This document shows, in pieces, positions 44,050-54,362 of a DNA stretch of 64,000 bases. Every line of letters begins with the position of its first letter. The stretch's first letter is position 1. Source of the DNA: Misgurnus anguillicaudatus (Eukaryota; Chordata; Actinopteri; Cypriniformes; Cobitidae); the NCBI RefSeq assembly GCF_027580225.2, contig NW_027395283.1, forward strand, positions 6,204,501 through 6,268,500, in the 5' to 3' direction. The notes under the pieces were generated by a model. That model had not been told where the DNA came from, searched no databases, and saw nothing but the letters and a program-made list of their open reading frames with translations. The translations under genes were made by a program, and so were the position numbers.

Positions 44050-45216
44050 TCAGACTGTATTAGAATTTAGAGTATTGGTCAGATTTCTAGAGAGTATAGT
44101 ATTTCCTTCCGATGACGGATGAAGGCCATCTCTCTTTAGCAGGTCAGGTCTCCCCCTGAAGTGTTTCCAATTGTCTATAAACCCTACGTTATGCTGAGGG
44201 CACCATTTTGACATCCAGTGGTGAAGAGACACTAATCTGCTATAAGTTTCATCACCCCGGTAGGCGGGGAGGGGACCAGAGCATATTACATTATCTGACA
44301 TTGTTTTTGCAATTTCACACACCTCTTTAATAGTATCTTTGGTGATCTCTGACTGGCGGAGTCTGGTGTCATTTGCGCCGGCATGAATAACAATTTTAGA
44401 AAACTTACGCTTAGCATTAGCCAGCACTTTAAGTTTGGATCTAATGTCTGACGATCTGGCTCCCGGTATACAGTCAACTATGGTGGCTGGTGCCTCAATG
44501 TTCACGTTCTTAAGTATCGAGTCTCCAATAACAAGGGCACCTTTAACAGATTTCTCAGCCGGTGTATTGCTTAGAATGTCGAATCTGTTAGAAATTACTA
44601 GGGGGGACTTCGATGGGCATCGAATATGACTACGCCGCCTGACAGTCACCCAGTTAGTCGGCCATGTTAACTCAGTTGCCGGAACCGAGCTATGTGTACT
44701 ACCCGTTACCGTAGGCGCACCCGAAACAGTGTTTGAAACATTAACATTAGCATTAGCGGTCTTACTGTCCTCAACGAGCGTTCGGATGTGCGCTTCTAGT
44801 TCTGCAACCTTCTCCGTCAGCCTTACTACTTCAATACACTTAACACATGTAAACCCCTCTGTGCTGACGGAAGAAGCTAAACTGTACATGTGGCAAGCAG
44901 TGCAGGTTACAATGACAAGCGGAGTCTTACCGGTTTCATGCTGGGCGATGGCGTCTCTGTTCGCCTGAACGCGGTCCGTGAAGCTGCATCGAGACCGGTG
45001 CTCGCTCGCTGCCTGCCTCGGTCGTGTCCGGGTGCCAGGAGCCAGGGTGATGTGAGGCACGCTGTACCGCTTGGTGCTAATGCCGGGACACAACTCCTCC
45101 ACAGCTTCTCGCTCTGGTGAGGAAAGGTCTGAAAAGCATATATCGGATGAGTCCGCCATTAGACCGAAAAGGAAGGCAGATTTACAGTAAACAAACAGTG
45201 AGGAAACGGTAAACAA
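44050..45216 (-). CDS. LINE B ORF1 protein, zinc-finger/coiled-coil/SGNH esterase
   Basis: Intact 388-codon frame; the likely real start is the Met at residue 20 (MADSSDICFSDL). In order: a C-x2-C ... C-x2-C zinc-finger-like segment (CTACHMYSLAS, FTCVKCIEVV); a short coiled coil (LTEKVAELEAHIRTLVEDSK); an SGNH hydrolase domain from about residue 225 with GDSILKNV (block I, catalytic Ser), FSKIVIHAGANDTRLR (block III), CSGPLPAYRG and RDGLHPSSEG (block V, catalytic His). All catalytic blocks are kept. ORF1 esterases are known in CR1/L2 LINEs; their substrate is uncertain. Confidence 0.88.
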   Translation of the reverse strand: MFTVSSLFVYCKSAFLFGLMADSSDICFSDLSSPEREAVEELCPGISTKRYSVPHITLAPGTRTRPRQAASEHRSRCSFTDRVQANRDAIAQHETGKTPLVIVTCTACHMYSLASSVSTEGFTCVKCIEVVRLTEKVAELEAHIRTLVEDSKTANANVNVSNTVSGAPTVTGSTHSSVPATELTWPTNWVTVRRRSHIRCPSKSPLVISNRFDILSNTPAEKSVKGALVIGDSILKNVNIEAPATIVDCIPGARSSDIRSKLKVLANAKRKFSKIVIHAGANDTRLRQSEITKDTIKEVCEIAKTMSDNVICSGPLPAYRGDETYSRLVSLHHWMSKWCPQHNVGFIDNWKHFRGRPDLLKRDGLHPSSEGNTILSRNLTNTLNSNTV

Positions 45217-45585
45217 ACTTCAGCCGGCACGTTTGTTGATGCTAGCGGGCTATATGCTAACACTAAGTGTTTACCAGTGATAAATCGATTTAGTTATAAA
45301 TACTGTTGAATAATCGTCACGCTAAAGTATTCCTAAGATGAACTAGTAAGTTATTTTATATAGATAGTAACAAGATAGTAAGAAAATAGGATTTGGATGA
45401 TGAACTCGACGGAGCTCCGATAACAGTGTTTCCACTCTCTTGCGTCTCTCTCTTGCGTCTCTCTCTTGCGTATCACCACCAGGTGGTGACTGTAGATCAA
45501 ACATGCAGTCTCTCTTTCATTTCTCTGCAAAGGCTTTAGTGGAGATGAGCACGTGGACCTGTGTGATAATAATTAGAGATGTAAA

Positions 45586-46161
45586 TGCATTGATGAAATT
45601 AACTGTTGGATGCGTCAAAACTTCCTCCAGTTAAACAAAGACAAAACTGAAGTCATTGTATTTGGAAATAAAGATGAAACTCTTAAAGTTAACACATACC
45701 TTGACTCTAGGGGTCTAAAGACACAAAATAAAGGCAGAAATCTTGGTGTAATTTTAGAATCTGACCTTAATTTTAGTAGTCACGTGAAAGCGATAAGCAA
45801 ATCAGCTTACTACCATCTCAGAAATATTGCCAGAATTAGATGTTTTGTCTCAAGACAGGACTTAGAGAAACTTGTTCATGCTTTCATCACCAGCAGGGTG
45901 GATTACTGCAATGGACTCCTTATGGGGATCCCCAAAAAGACCATTAGACAGCTGCAGCTAATACAAAACACTGCTGCCAGAATTCTGACCAGAACCAAAC
46001 AATCTGAGCGCATCAGAGTCCTCAGGTCCTTACACTGGCTTCCTGTTACATATAGAATAGACTTTAAAGTATTGTTACTCGTTTATAAATCACTTCATGG
46101 CTTTATTATTTTTACATTTTCTTTTTTCACTTTTATATATTGTTTTCTCATTTCTATGTAA
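45586..46161 (+). pseudogene. LINE A ORF2 segment 5 (C-terminal part)
   Basis: Resumes with EINCWMRQNFLQLNKDKTEV, then NLGVILESDLNFSSHVKAIS, RSRVDYCNGLL-type TSRVDYCNGLLMGIPKKTIR and LHWLPVTYRIDFKVLLLVYK. The frame runs out after SLHG, and about 80 C-terminal codons of the family pattern are absent, replaced by the 3' UTR. So LINE A is truncated internally at its 3' side. Confidence 0.85.
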
Positions 46162-46222
46162 AGCACTTTGAATGACCTCTGTGTATGAAATGTGCTATAC
46201 AAATAAACTTGCCTTGCCTTGC

Positions 46223-46719
46223 CTATGAAAATATTTTAATCATTATTTGCATGAGAATTTTTTAACGCAGCCACACAATAAATAAAAACTATCACTACAA
46301 TGCTCACCACTATGATTTCTCTTATCTCATTTGTTAATATTTTTTATTGTAACAATTTATGATTTGCAAAAATAACTGTTGCATCTGTGTAGATTAGATA
46401 AGCAATGCGCGTTGTGCACGCTATACATTATGGTCAAGCATGCGCCCTTAAAATAGCATAATGAACTACGCGCAACGCGCCACTGACTTTAGACTAGTTT
46501 TTTCTGGTCAGTGGCGCAATTGTTTTTTGAAACTGCAAAATAGCATCAGGGATGGTTTGCGCCGGAACACGCCTCGTTTTTTGCGCTGAACCGCCCAGGG
46601 AGCACAAGTTCATTCCCTAGTTTGCCGACGTGCATAAAAACCCGCTGTGCGCCGGTGCAAAATACGAATGATACATGCGTCACTGACAAAGTCAATTGCG
46701 CTGGGTGCACGATAGGGCC
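46223..46719. mobile_element. right end of the candidate Harbinger-like shell
   Basis: GCG-rich blocks (ATGCGCGTTGTGCACGC, GCGCAACGCGCCACTGAC, CAGTGGCGCAATTG, GTGCGCCGGTGC) end at GTGCACGATAGGGCCC. This is the style of the GGGCCCTAT-tipped fish elements. The first 60 bases resemble 30434-30493 on the other side of LINE A. Confidence 0.55.
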
Positions 46720-47643
46720 CTATGTGTTCAACCTGACAGACTCCAGTCAATGTCTTTGAATATGATTTAATCACGGCCGAATCCTCCTCATCAGAAAGAA
46801 TACAAGAGTTTATATAGAATAGATACATGACAAAGTCACATCATTTATCTCTAATATGATTTATTCTTCATATCTGCAATTCAGAAACTCCTCTCTGTTA
46901 CCATGCAGACAAAACCAAATTTAACTTTCTTGATGACCTCAGCTTTAACAAGTCATGGAGTTAAAATTGAAATAATTTAACCACACGTACTTCCCTTTAT
47001 TTCAAAACATTTTATTATCAAAAGCAAACAGTACAAATGTTCAAACCTGTAAGAAAAAGACATGTTAGTTATAATTAGTTATGATTCATTTCAATTTCCT
47101 TCACAATGTGCAACAAAACTCCTCTGTTAAAATGTCAGAAAATGTAGTTTGGTGTTTCTTTGATGAAATCTTTGCTGATATTATTGTGTATGAAGAGTTT
47201 TTCTCCTCGTCGTGTTGTTTTTATAAAGATGATTAAAAACATTGATCCATCATTGACACTGACACACACATTAATAATGTTTTTATAGATTGAGTGAAAT
47301 TGATCTTTAAACACTGTAACATCTTTAAATGTAAGATCAGAGTTATGTTATCTCCAGCTGATATTCCTCCTGTAATAGAGGAAGATTTTTACATCAAATA
47401 CCTGATGAGAATTACAAGTGTGAGTCATGAACTCAATACAGATTTATGAAGAAATGTTCATGTGGTTTAGGACATCTAACACTAATAGTCAGCTGTGTGA
47501 TGAATTTATTTGACATTTAAACACACAGTGTCTCAGTTACTGAGGGATTGAAAGAGGAACATTACATGAAGAGGTGGAAGTTAGAGATTTGTGTCAAACT
47601 TTGTAGTTTTGCATCATTCACATAAAGTCTCTGTTCTCTACAG
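46720..47643. other. intron sequence upstream of LRR exon 3, no gene seen
   Basis: AT-rich. From 47416 (GTGTGAGTCATGAACTCAAT) to the acceptor it copies 15363-15581, the sequence before LRR exon 1, with few changes. So the LRR module was duplicated with about 220 bp of upstream intron. Confidence 0.6.
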
Positions 47644-47817
47644 GTTGAGTCAGTGTGATATTACAGATGAAGGTTGTGTTGCTCTGACTTCAGCTCTGAG
47701 ATCAAACCCATCACACCTGAGAGAACTGAAACTGTCTCGTAATAAACTCACACGTTCAGGAATGAAGCTGATCTCTGATCTAAAAGATGATCCACATTAT
47801 AAACTACAGACAGTACT
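47644..47817 (+). CDS. NLRC3-like gene A, LRR exon 3
   Basis: Acceptor TCTCTACAG, donor CT|GTGAGT, exactly 174 nt, phase 2. It encodes LSQCDITDEGCVALTSALRS, then LRELKLSRNKLTRSGMKLIS and a divergent end KDDPHYKLQTVL. The loss of the KNPDCKLEIL consensus at its end suggests relaxed constraint on the last repeat. The upstream intron is about 26.8 kb because of nested transposons, yet the exon is intact. Confidence 0.9.
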
Positions 47818-48106
47818 GTGAGTAGAGCTAATTTAAATAAATGTTTAAAGTAAACTCATGCAGTGTCATTTAAATCCTAGAATATAAATATTAGAAATAA
47901 ATATAAATTGATCTGCTGCTGTTATAGGCTGTGTATCCTTTAAACCCAACAAACAGAAAATATGAAGTGTACATGAACAACACTTGATGCTTTGTCAGAT
48001 CAACACAATAAGAATTCAACACAATGTCTGAGTCTGTTTACTAACTGTGATGTTGAGTTTGTTCACTCCAGGATTTAATACTGTGATCTTACTCTTCTTA
48101 CACATT

Positions 48107-48776
48107 ATATATGATGTTTGTTAATGGGGTTTGTTTGATAGGCCGACACCTTTATAGTTATGCACACTTGACTAGATGTTCAACTCTTTTTATAACAACT
48201 TGGTTTTTATTTCATGTTTTAAGCATTACTTATCAAATCATCAGAATACAGACAGAAATAACAACACAAACACAATATATACACAACAGATAAACACAAA
48301 GTACAGATGATAAATGATACAGATGAAGATTAGAAAAAAGAAGAGAAAGTCAACTCTTAAAATCTGATGGACACTTCACACAACTCTCTGTCGAGCTTTG
48401 ACATTGATGCTGTTTCTCTTTATTTACACGACTGTCAACCTCCAGGACTTTTAAAATAAAGCATCACCTTCATTTTCTTACTGTTTGTGTGTGAACTCAT
48501 AAAACTGTCAGTGTGTCATTATATTATACTACATACATATCAATACATTCATCTCTTACATTGACATCAAATATTCAGAGGAAATAGATGAAATGTGTTT
48601 TTGTAGTGTTGTAGCTCATGTGTATGTGATAAACAGATTGTTGACATGTTTATTATGTTGAAGATTTCATTTCTATCACTGACTGACAGCACTAATAGTT
48701 TGTTTTTCTATCTCTTCATCTGACACTGATGATGATCTCATATCTAATTGACTTTCTCTTTCATTTTCATTCAGGA
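48107..48776. repeat. duplicated NLR 3' intron segment, copy 1
   Basis: ATATATGATGTTTGTTAATG to TTCATTTTCATTCAGGACT is repeated at 58107-58776 with scattered substitutions and a small indel. Copy 1 lies between LRR exon 3 and the terminal exon, so it is the native copy. Confidence 0.95.
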
Positions 48777-48805
48777 CTTTTCCACAGTTTACAGTAAAGA
48801 TGTAA
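48775..48805 (+). CDS. NLRC3-like gene A, candidate terminal coding exon
   Basis: A strong acceptor (CTTTCATTTTCATTCAG) precedes 48775. Joined to LRR exon 3 (CT+G) it reads LTFPQFTVKM and stops at 48803-48805. The full protein would be about 862 residues, or 833 without exon 9604-9690. No B30.2 (PRY-SPRY) exon, present in some fish NLRs, was found downstream. An alternative acceptor at 48071 (CACTCCAG) would end the protein after two residues. The duplicate at 58.8 kb preserves this acceptor. Confidence 0.5.
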
Positions 48806-49528
48806 AGATTGTTTGATTGATCTTCAGTATGATCTGCTGGTGAATAAGAAGACACAATAGTGACATCACTTCCTCTTAACCGTATGAGTTGATTATTCAG
48901 TACAGGATCTGATCTGTGACTTTATTCAAATCTGACTTTGAAGTGTTGGAGGTAAATCTTCATCCTAACTCAGCTTCTGTCTACACATTTCCTATAAGAG
49001 CGATTTATCAGTCAGTGTAAGAGGAGCAAGAAATCTCATAGGATCATAAACTGAAGTAAATACTGACAAGATTCCTCTTCTTCTACACTGTTGGGGTTTT
49101 TAACTTCATCTTAAACTGAAATGTGTTCAAGTTCAGCACAACATTGAAGACTCGCAGCTCATTTATCTCTAAATCCAAATATTGGACGTCTTTGCTTTTG
49201 TCTTCTTCAGGATCTGACTGCAGGACTTTATGATGATTATGTGATCAATTACAAAAAACTTGAGACACTGAATGAAATGTAAATAAAATCACAAAGTTTA
49301 ATAAAATGATAAACTTGACATTTCAGCTTTGGTCTATCGCTGTTGATTATCTGAGTCAAACTGCACCATCTAGTGGACAAACACAAACTTTATAATAAAT
49401 TTACAATAAAACACAACACATTTTATGCCTAATTCAAAATAAATGTAAAAACAAAACAGTAAATTTATACTTAGTGAACAGTACATTAGCTCATTATTAT
49501 AATTTGTAAATCTTGAGGTAAAATCCTG
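48806..49528 (+). other. probable 3' UTR of NLR gene A
   Basis: No further open frame. ATGTAAATAAAATCACAAAG near 49273 and TTTAATAAAATGATAAACTT near 49298 offer polyadenylation signals. Confidence 0.4.
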
Positions 49529-50265
49529 GGGCCTCATTTATCAACATTGCGTAGAAAATGTTCTATATTTGTATCTACGAATGAGGTTAAATCCTTATAA
49601 CACATACTGGTTCACTTAATGCGCGAGGAATGACTAACAAAAGAAAACAAATCTGCATGAGAACATGTTACCAGTGAGTTTAATTACGTTGGGTACAGTA
49701 TGAGAACACTACTAGAAATAAAAAGTGGTTTGACATTAAATTAAAAAACGCGTCACAGGACACCAACGTGAAATCAGTGCAAATGGAGGAGGACAGACAA
49801 TGACAGAACTTTCCACCTTGGACAGCAGCATATAACCAGCATCAACGGCGCGATCTGAAACACGCTCCCGGCGGATGGATGATTTCCCAAGTCTTCCAAT
49901 AACGCAAGATAAGTCATTGCACTGCATTGTCAGCGCTTCATTTATAGTGGTAGACACCAACTTGACGACAAATCACAAATAAATCATTAACTTCAACAAT
50001 GGTTTGCTGTTACTATACACAAATCATTTTAGTACCTGCTTGTGGATAATAAATACACACTTCTTTACACACTGGGGATGATTCTGTGTAGTATCACTAT
50101 TCTAGCACTAGATGCTCTGCGTACGGATACTCAGAGGTGTGCGTATATTTACACACATTTCTACGTATAAGTGCAATTTGATAAATTCCACACTTTGCGT
50201 AAAACTGTTCCTACGCACACTTTACGCACACTTCTGTGCGTACGCACGTTTGTTAAATGAGGCCC
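49529..50265. mobile_element. Harbinger-like element, copy 1, TSD CTG
   Basis: GGGCCTCATTTATCAA at the left; TTAAATGAGGCCC at the right. CTG flanks both ends (49526-49528 and 50266-50268), matching the 3-bp CWG-type target duplication of PIF/Harbinger elements. The interior holds a decayed Myb-like protein piece: GGGQTMTELSTLDSSI near 49787, and AGTGCAAATGGAGGAGGACA. The right 215 bp are almost identical to copy 2 (54150-54362). Confidence 0.85.
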
Positions 50266-50489
50266 CTGAACTCCATCAAAGACGTCTGAACGTCAGGTGT
50301 TGTTCTAAAAATGACCGCTTGAGGCGCTTTGGAGGCGTTTATGTGCTTTGGTTGCTACAATACTAGCTATAGTATTTTTCAAGCTTGATATCATTGTTTG
50401 TCTCGTGAATATACAGCATAAATTGGTGACGAGGATAAAGTATGTGAGAGGAGGAAGACTAGATGAGTATAAAGCAGAAAATGAGTTCT

Positions 50490-52439
50490 GGGGTCCGTTC
50501 TTCGTACGTGGATTACTCAGTTAGCTGGATTTGATTGTTGATGATTTGGATTGATCTTGGATTATTTGGTTCTTCAAAGCTCATCCTAGAGTTGCTGTCA
50601 TAGCAACCGGTCCATAAGATTAAACCTGCTCAGGAGCAGTCTTATTTCATGTAAACAAGATTAGTTTGTACCTTTTTAAGCGGATGTGATAAGGAAAGTC
50701 TGACGCAGTTGTGTATTCTCCATTATACGAGAAATACGAGAAGAGCTTTTCAAATTCAACACGTAATTAAAAAGGATCGATTAAATCTTTTAGCGATGTT
50801 ATTTAAAAAATATATAATATAACAAATATTTTTTTCTGTACTTGTGCAACTTGTTTTTGTTTAACAGATTTGATTATCATTAAATGAATGACAAGACAAA
50901 CATGCTGATCGCTTTCATTTTAAATTTATTTAAATTGTCATTAATAAAAACAGCAAACAATCATACCCAGCAGTAATATATGTTATAATATGTACAATAA
51001 AGAATATTACTCGGTGTGAAATAAGTTTCCTTTGAATAAACTCATCTCCGATATTAGTTTTGTCTTTAGATTGTCAAGTAGGCTCAAGGGTTCTTTTAGT
51101 AATTTCTATCTGTTATATAAACTCTGAATACAAAGATGTTGCCCTGTCCCTTTCCTGTGACAAAAATGACAATAACCAAATAAGTTTTTTGCACATATTT
51201 TCACATACACTGTAATAAATTTGCTGTAATTATGCAGCTGGTTGCCAGTAACTTACTGTTGAAGATAAAAACTGAAAATGTTTCATGTTCATTAAACTTT
51301 GAAAAAACTCTAGCCAGTAAATAATATGAATGTAAAATCTACAGTAAGTTACTGGCAGCTAGTTGCCAGTAATACTGTAATTTCTACAGAAATGTTTTAG
51401 AGTGTATATTTATCTTCTTTACTTCACTTTTCTGTGCAGACTCAGCAGATGCAGGACTTTCAGTTAATGTGGACTCCTGCTAATATTGTTGTAGTCAGAA
51501 ATCAGTTATATAAGAATATGCAATTAAAGTAAACTTATTTAACCACTTGCATATAGTATCTCTAAAGGACTGTCATCTGAGAGGATTTCTTTACTGTCGT
51601 GTGCATTGCTCAGAAACAGTTGCACTTTATAATCTTTTGATGTAGAATAACATTTAAATTCTCTTACTGTACATCATACTTTATTTAACACATTCTTGAG
51701 AACTGCTGAAAGTGTTGGTGTATTATCCACAACTGCACAAAAGAGAGGAAAACACAATCTTATAATAAACTACAATTACAATTTTATTAATCAGAAATGA
51801 AACTGTTGCATTGGATGTGGGTTTAAGAAAGAGCAACTGCTCCAGAGATGATCTGTACAATCAATCAGTTTAGAGACATCACTCCTGCCAGCACATCACA
51901 TGAAGATGCACGACTACCACCTGTTTTTATTCTGCTTTTTAAGTTGCTGTTACAAACAGACAAAATAGCATTGAACTGTTTTTAAAAGAGACTTAAAGTA
52001 CTTTAGGAGCATCAAAGTTTAAATCAAGCATATAAAGATATCAAGATGATATTTTTACAGAATATTTTACATTATTTATGGTGATTTATGTACAAAAGTA
52101 GCTTTAACTGGGATTCAAATTCAGTGTCATAAAAAGTTCACAACCTTCCATCAATAGTTCTCAGACTGCAGGGGTTAAAAATGGGCGTGTTTATGGCCAT
52201 TGTAACAACCGGCCAATCACAGCTTGGCTGATCAGTGTTTTTGCTATCAATATGCATTGACTTTTCTTGCAGTGCACGAACACGCAGTCATCTCAGATAA
52301 TTAAATCCTGCCATACTAATCATCAACAGCAGTGGTGTTCAAAGAACCGGATAAGCGAGATATAATTAGCGAGATCTAAACATCTCAGATGTCTCATTTG
52401 ATCGTGGATGTATTAAGCGAAGTACGAAGAACGGACCCC
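50490..52439. mobile_element. 1.95-kb DNA element with GGGGTCCGTTCTTCGTAC ends
   Basis: GGGGTCCGTTCTTCGTAC at the left is perfectly inverted at the right (GTACGAAGAACGGACCCC). No transposase was recognised, and most of the interior is AT-rich. A smaller inverted-repeat unit sits at 51207-51402. Flanks read TTCT at left and AGGA at right, so no target duplication is seen. Confidence 0.8.
51207..51402. mobile_element. small MITE
   Basis: TACACTGTAATAAATTTGCT and GGTTGCCAGTAACTTACTGT on the left mirror ACAGTAAGTTACTGGCAGCT and GAGTGTA-type sequence on the right. It is nested in the 50490-52439 element. Confidence 0.65.
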
Positions 52440-52560
52440 AGGACTCTTCTACTATAAACTCATGCTGTTGTAATAGATGCAGAATGAAGTTTATCAATGT
52501 CTTACTGAAATAGACAAAGACAGATGAAAGCAGATGTTGCTCTTTCAGTATTGATGATAT
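52439..52560. repeat. 120-bp duplicated segment, copy 1
   Basis: AGGACTCTTCTACTATAAAC through CTTTCAGTATTGATGA recurs at 58850-58968. Together with 48107-48776 it shows that two blocks of the NLR 3' region were copied. Confidence 0.92.
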
Positions 52561-52574
52561 CCCGAGCTATATGA

Positions 52575-53235
52575 TCCCAAGTGGATTTCAGATTTGTCTT
52601 TTTTGGTCGACATACTGCATTATCTGAATGTGGATCTGCAGGGGAAGTTAAAGATGGTGCCGGCCTGGTGCAGTGTTTTCACATTGATCAACAAACTCAA
52701 AATGCATCTACAAAAGAGTTAACAGATTTTCCATCTTTGTTAAAGTGTACAAGCAGCAGAGGTTGTAAACAAGTGTACTGCACTGTATCCAACACTGCTT
52801 GAAAATCTCAAACAGAGTTTTGAGGACAGATTCTCATCAACACATTCACTGCTGAATCATTGTTTAAAAGTCCCTTTAGTGGAAGATAAAGCAGCATCTC
52901 AGCTTGAAATGATTGAACTTTCTGAGGATGACAGACTTAAACATGTTCTAAGGGAAGAAACTTTGGATTTTTGGAAATATCCCAATGTTAAAAGGCAGCA
53001 CTAAAACTATTGTCTATGTTTGGGTCAACTTACATCTGTGAATCACTTTTTTCAACACCGAAACAAGTGAAATCAAAGCATGGCTCTGTCCTGACTAACA
53101 CACATGTGAAAGAATTACTACGAACTGAATACAAGCCAGACTTATCAAAGATTGTGGAGTCAAGTAAAAAGGGAAAGGCTGATACAAACATTCAAATCCA
53201 TGAAAACTATTGTGAATGTAATTACAAATTCTAAT
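52575..53235 (+). pseudogene. hAT transposase relic (C-terminal part)
   Basis: Frames in order: LTDFPSLLKCTSS near 52722; then YPTLLENLKQSFEDRF, LEMIELSEDDRLKH and LDFWKYPNVKRQH (52785-53000); then, shifted, MFGSTYICESLFSTPKQVKS (53010 on), HVKELLRTEYKPDLSKIV. The LSMFGSTYxCESLFSxMK..KSK.RS.LT..HL..LLR pattern is the dimerisation region of hAT-derived proteins such as GTF2IRD2/ZBED types. Frameshifts make it inactive. No matching ends were found around it. Confidence 0.7.
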
Positions 53236-53347
53236 AAGCAATTAATTGTAATAGTAACAAGTCCTTGTGAGAGACATTTGTTGTGTGGCTCTTTGAAGTA
53301 AATGTTCCTTTTTTGGCTCATCATGCTGAAAAGGTTCACCACTCCTG

Positions 53348-54359
53348 GGGCCTCATTTATCCTCATTTATCGGGATTTATCAAACGTGCGCACGTGGTTC
53401 GTACGCACATCAGTAAGTAATCCTTGATGATAAATCCCACTTGTTCTTAAGCACCATGCTCGTGCACGTTCATAGTCATTTGCATTCCGAAACGCCTCCA
53501 ATGAACCATATATGGTGACAACACCTCCCGTTATATGTCACGTGGTTGTGCTTTTTCCCTCATCGCAATAATGACAAAGAGAAATTTATATAATTTAATA
53601 AAAGAGGAATTTTACAGACACAGAAATTGAGTTAGGCTACTGGTGGATGAGGTTAAATCCTAATAACACATCCTGTTTGGTTTACTTAGTGCGGGAGGAA
53701 TGACTAACAAAAGAAAACAAATCATGTTACCAGTGAGTTTAATTCCGTTGAATATGAGGAGAGAACACTTCCAAAAATAAAAGAGTGGTTTGACATTAAA
53801 TAATCAGCAAAAAAAAATGCGTCACAGAACACCGACGTGAAACGAGTGCAACTGGAGGAGGACAGACAACTTTCCACCTTGGACAGCAGCATATACTGTA
53901 TAACCAGCATCATTGACGTGATCTTTGAAAACGCGCTACCGGCGGAATGGATTATTTGCCAAGTCTTCCAATAACGCAAGATAAGCCATTGCACTGGGTC
54001 AAGCATTTGTCGGAGACTTCATTTATACAAATCACATGTAGAGCTTTCACAGATACAGATACATATCACAAATAAATCATTATACTTATTTGCTGTTACC
54101 ATACTGACATTAATCATTTTTAACACCTGCTTGTGGATAAAAAATAGACACTTCTTTACTCACTGGAACAGGGTCCTATATGTAATATCGCTATTCTACC
54201 ACTAGATGCTCTGCGTACGCATACTCAGAGGTGTGCGTATATTTACACACATTTCTACGTATAAGTGCAATTTGATAAATTCCACACTTTGCGTAAAACT
54301 GTTCCTACGTACACTTTACGCACACTTCTGTGCGTACGCACGTTTGATAAATGAGGCCC
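53348..54359. mobile_element. Harbinger-like element, copy 2, TSD CTG
   Basis: GGGCCTCATTTATC at the left, GATAAATGAGGCCC at the right, CTG on both sides (53345-53347 and 54360-54362). It has an inserted extra TCCTCATTTATC after the left tip and a longer interior than copy 1. The shared Myb-like relic is centred on 53850 (GTGCAACTGGAGGAGGACAG). The minus-strand frame at 53722-54006 is not a gene. Confidence 0.85.
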
Positions 54360-54362
54360 CTG

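Larger units (their letters stand above)
39988..45585 (-). mobile_element. LINE B (L2/CR1-like), nearly full length, minus strand
   Basis: The 3' end lies at the left: ATTCAATTCAATTCAATTTT then ATTTATATAGCGCTTTTCAC, the inverted form of a LINE tail with short AATTG repeats. ORF2 (40956-43983) and ORF1 (44050-45216) read on the minus strand, with about 260 bp or more of 5' UTR to about 45480-45585. It carries only two visible lesions in ORF2. It inserted into LINE A between the YADD box and the thumb region, in opposite orientation. The 5' border is approximate. Confidence 0.88.
30430..46222 (+). mobile_element. LINE A (L2/CR1-like), split by four insertions
   Basis: A + strand LINE with ORF1 (30802-32334) and ORF2 in five separated segments: 32338-32606, 34996-35504, 37218-38200, 39872-39990 and 45586-46161. 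The 3' tail TGAAATGTGCTATACAAATA then AACTTGCCTTGCCTTGCC ends near 46222, as in fish L2-type LINEs with short 3' repeats. Removing the inserts makes the ORF2 protein read nearly continuously, except for about 150-200 codons lost at the second insert and a truncated C-terminus. The 5' border (about 30430-30490) is uncertain. Confidence 0.85.
21534..46719. mobile_element. candidate Harbinger-like element ends enclosing the nested stack
   Basis: Left end GGGCCTTATTTTAACGATCT at 21534, followed by GCGCAAAACGCAAGTC-type sequence. Right end GTGCACGATAGGGCCC at about 46704-46719, preceded by repeated GCGC-rich blocks (46390-46715). Both resemble the two ends of a common fish family with GGGCCCTAT tips. 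A Myb-like protein relic of the Harbinger type lies inside (29986-30417). If the ends belong together, everything between inserted into one element. Alternatively they are remnants of two elements. Flanking trinucleotides are CAT and TAT, not a clean duplication. Confidence 0.45.

Noticed and set aside
50490..52439. CTG target duplication like the neighbouring Harbinger elements
   Set aside because: The left flank is CTG but the right is CAG, which is an extension of the inverted ends and not a direct duplication.
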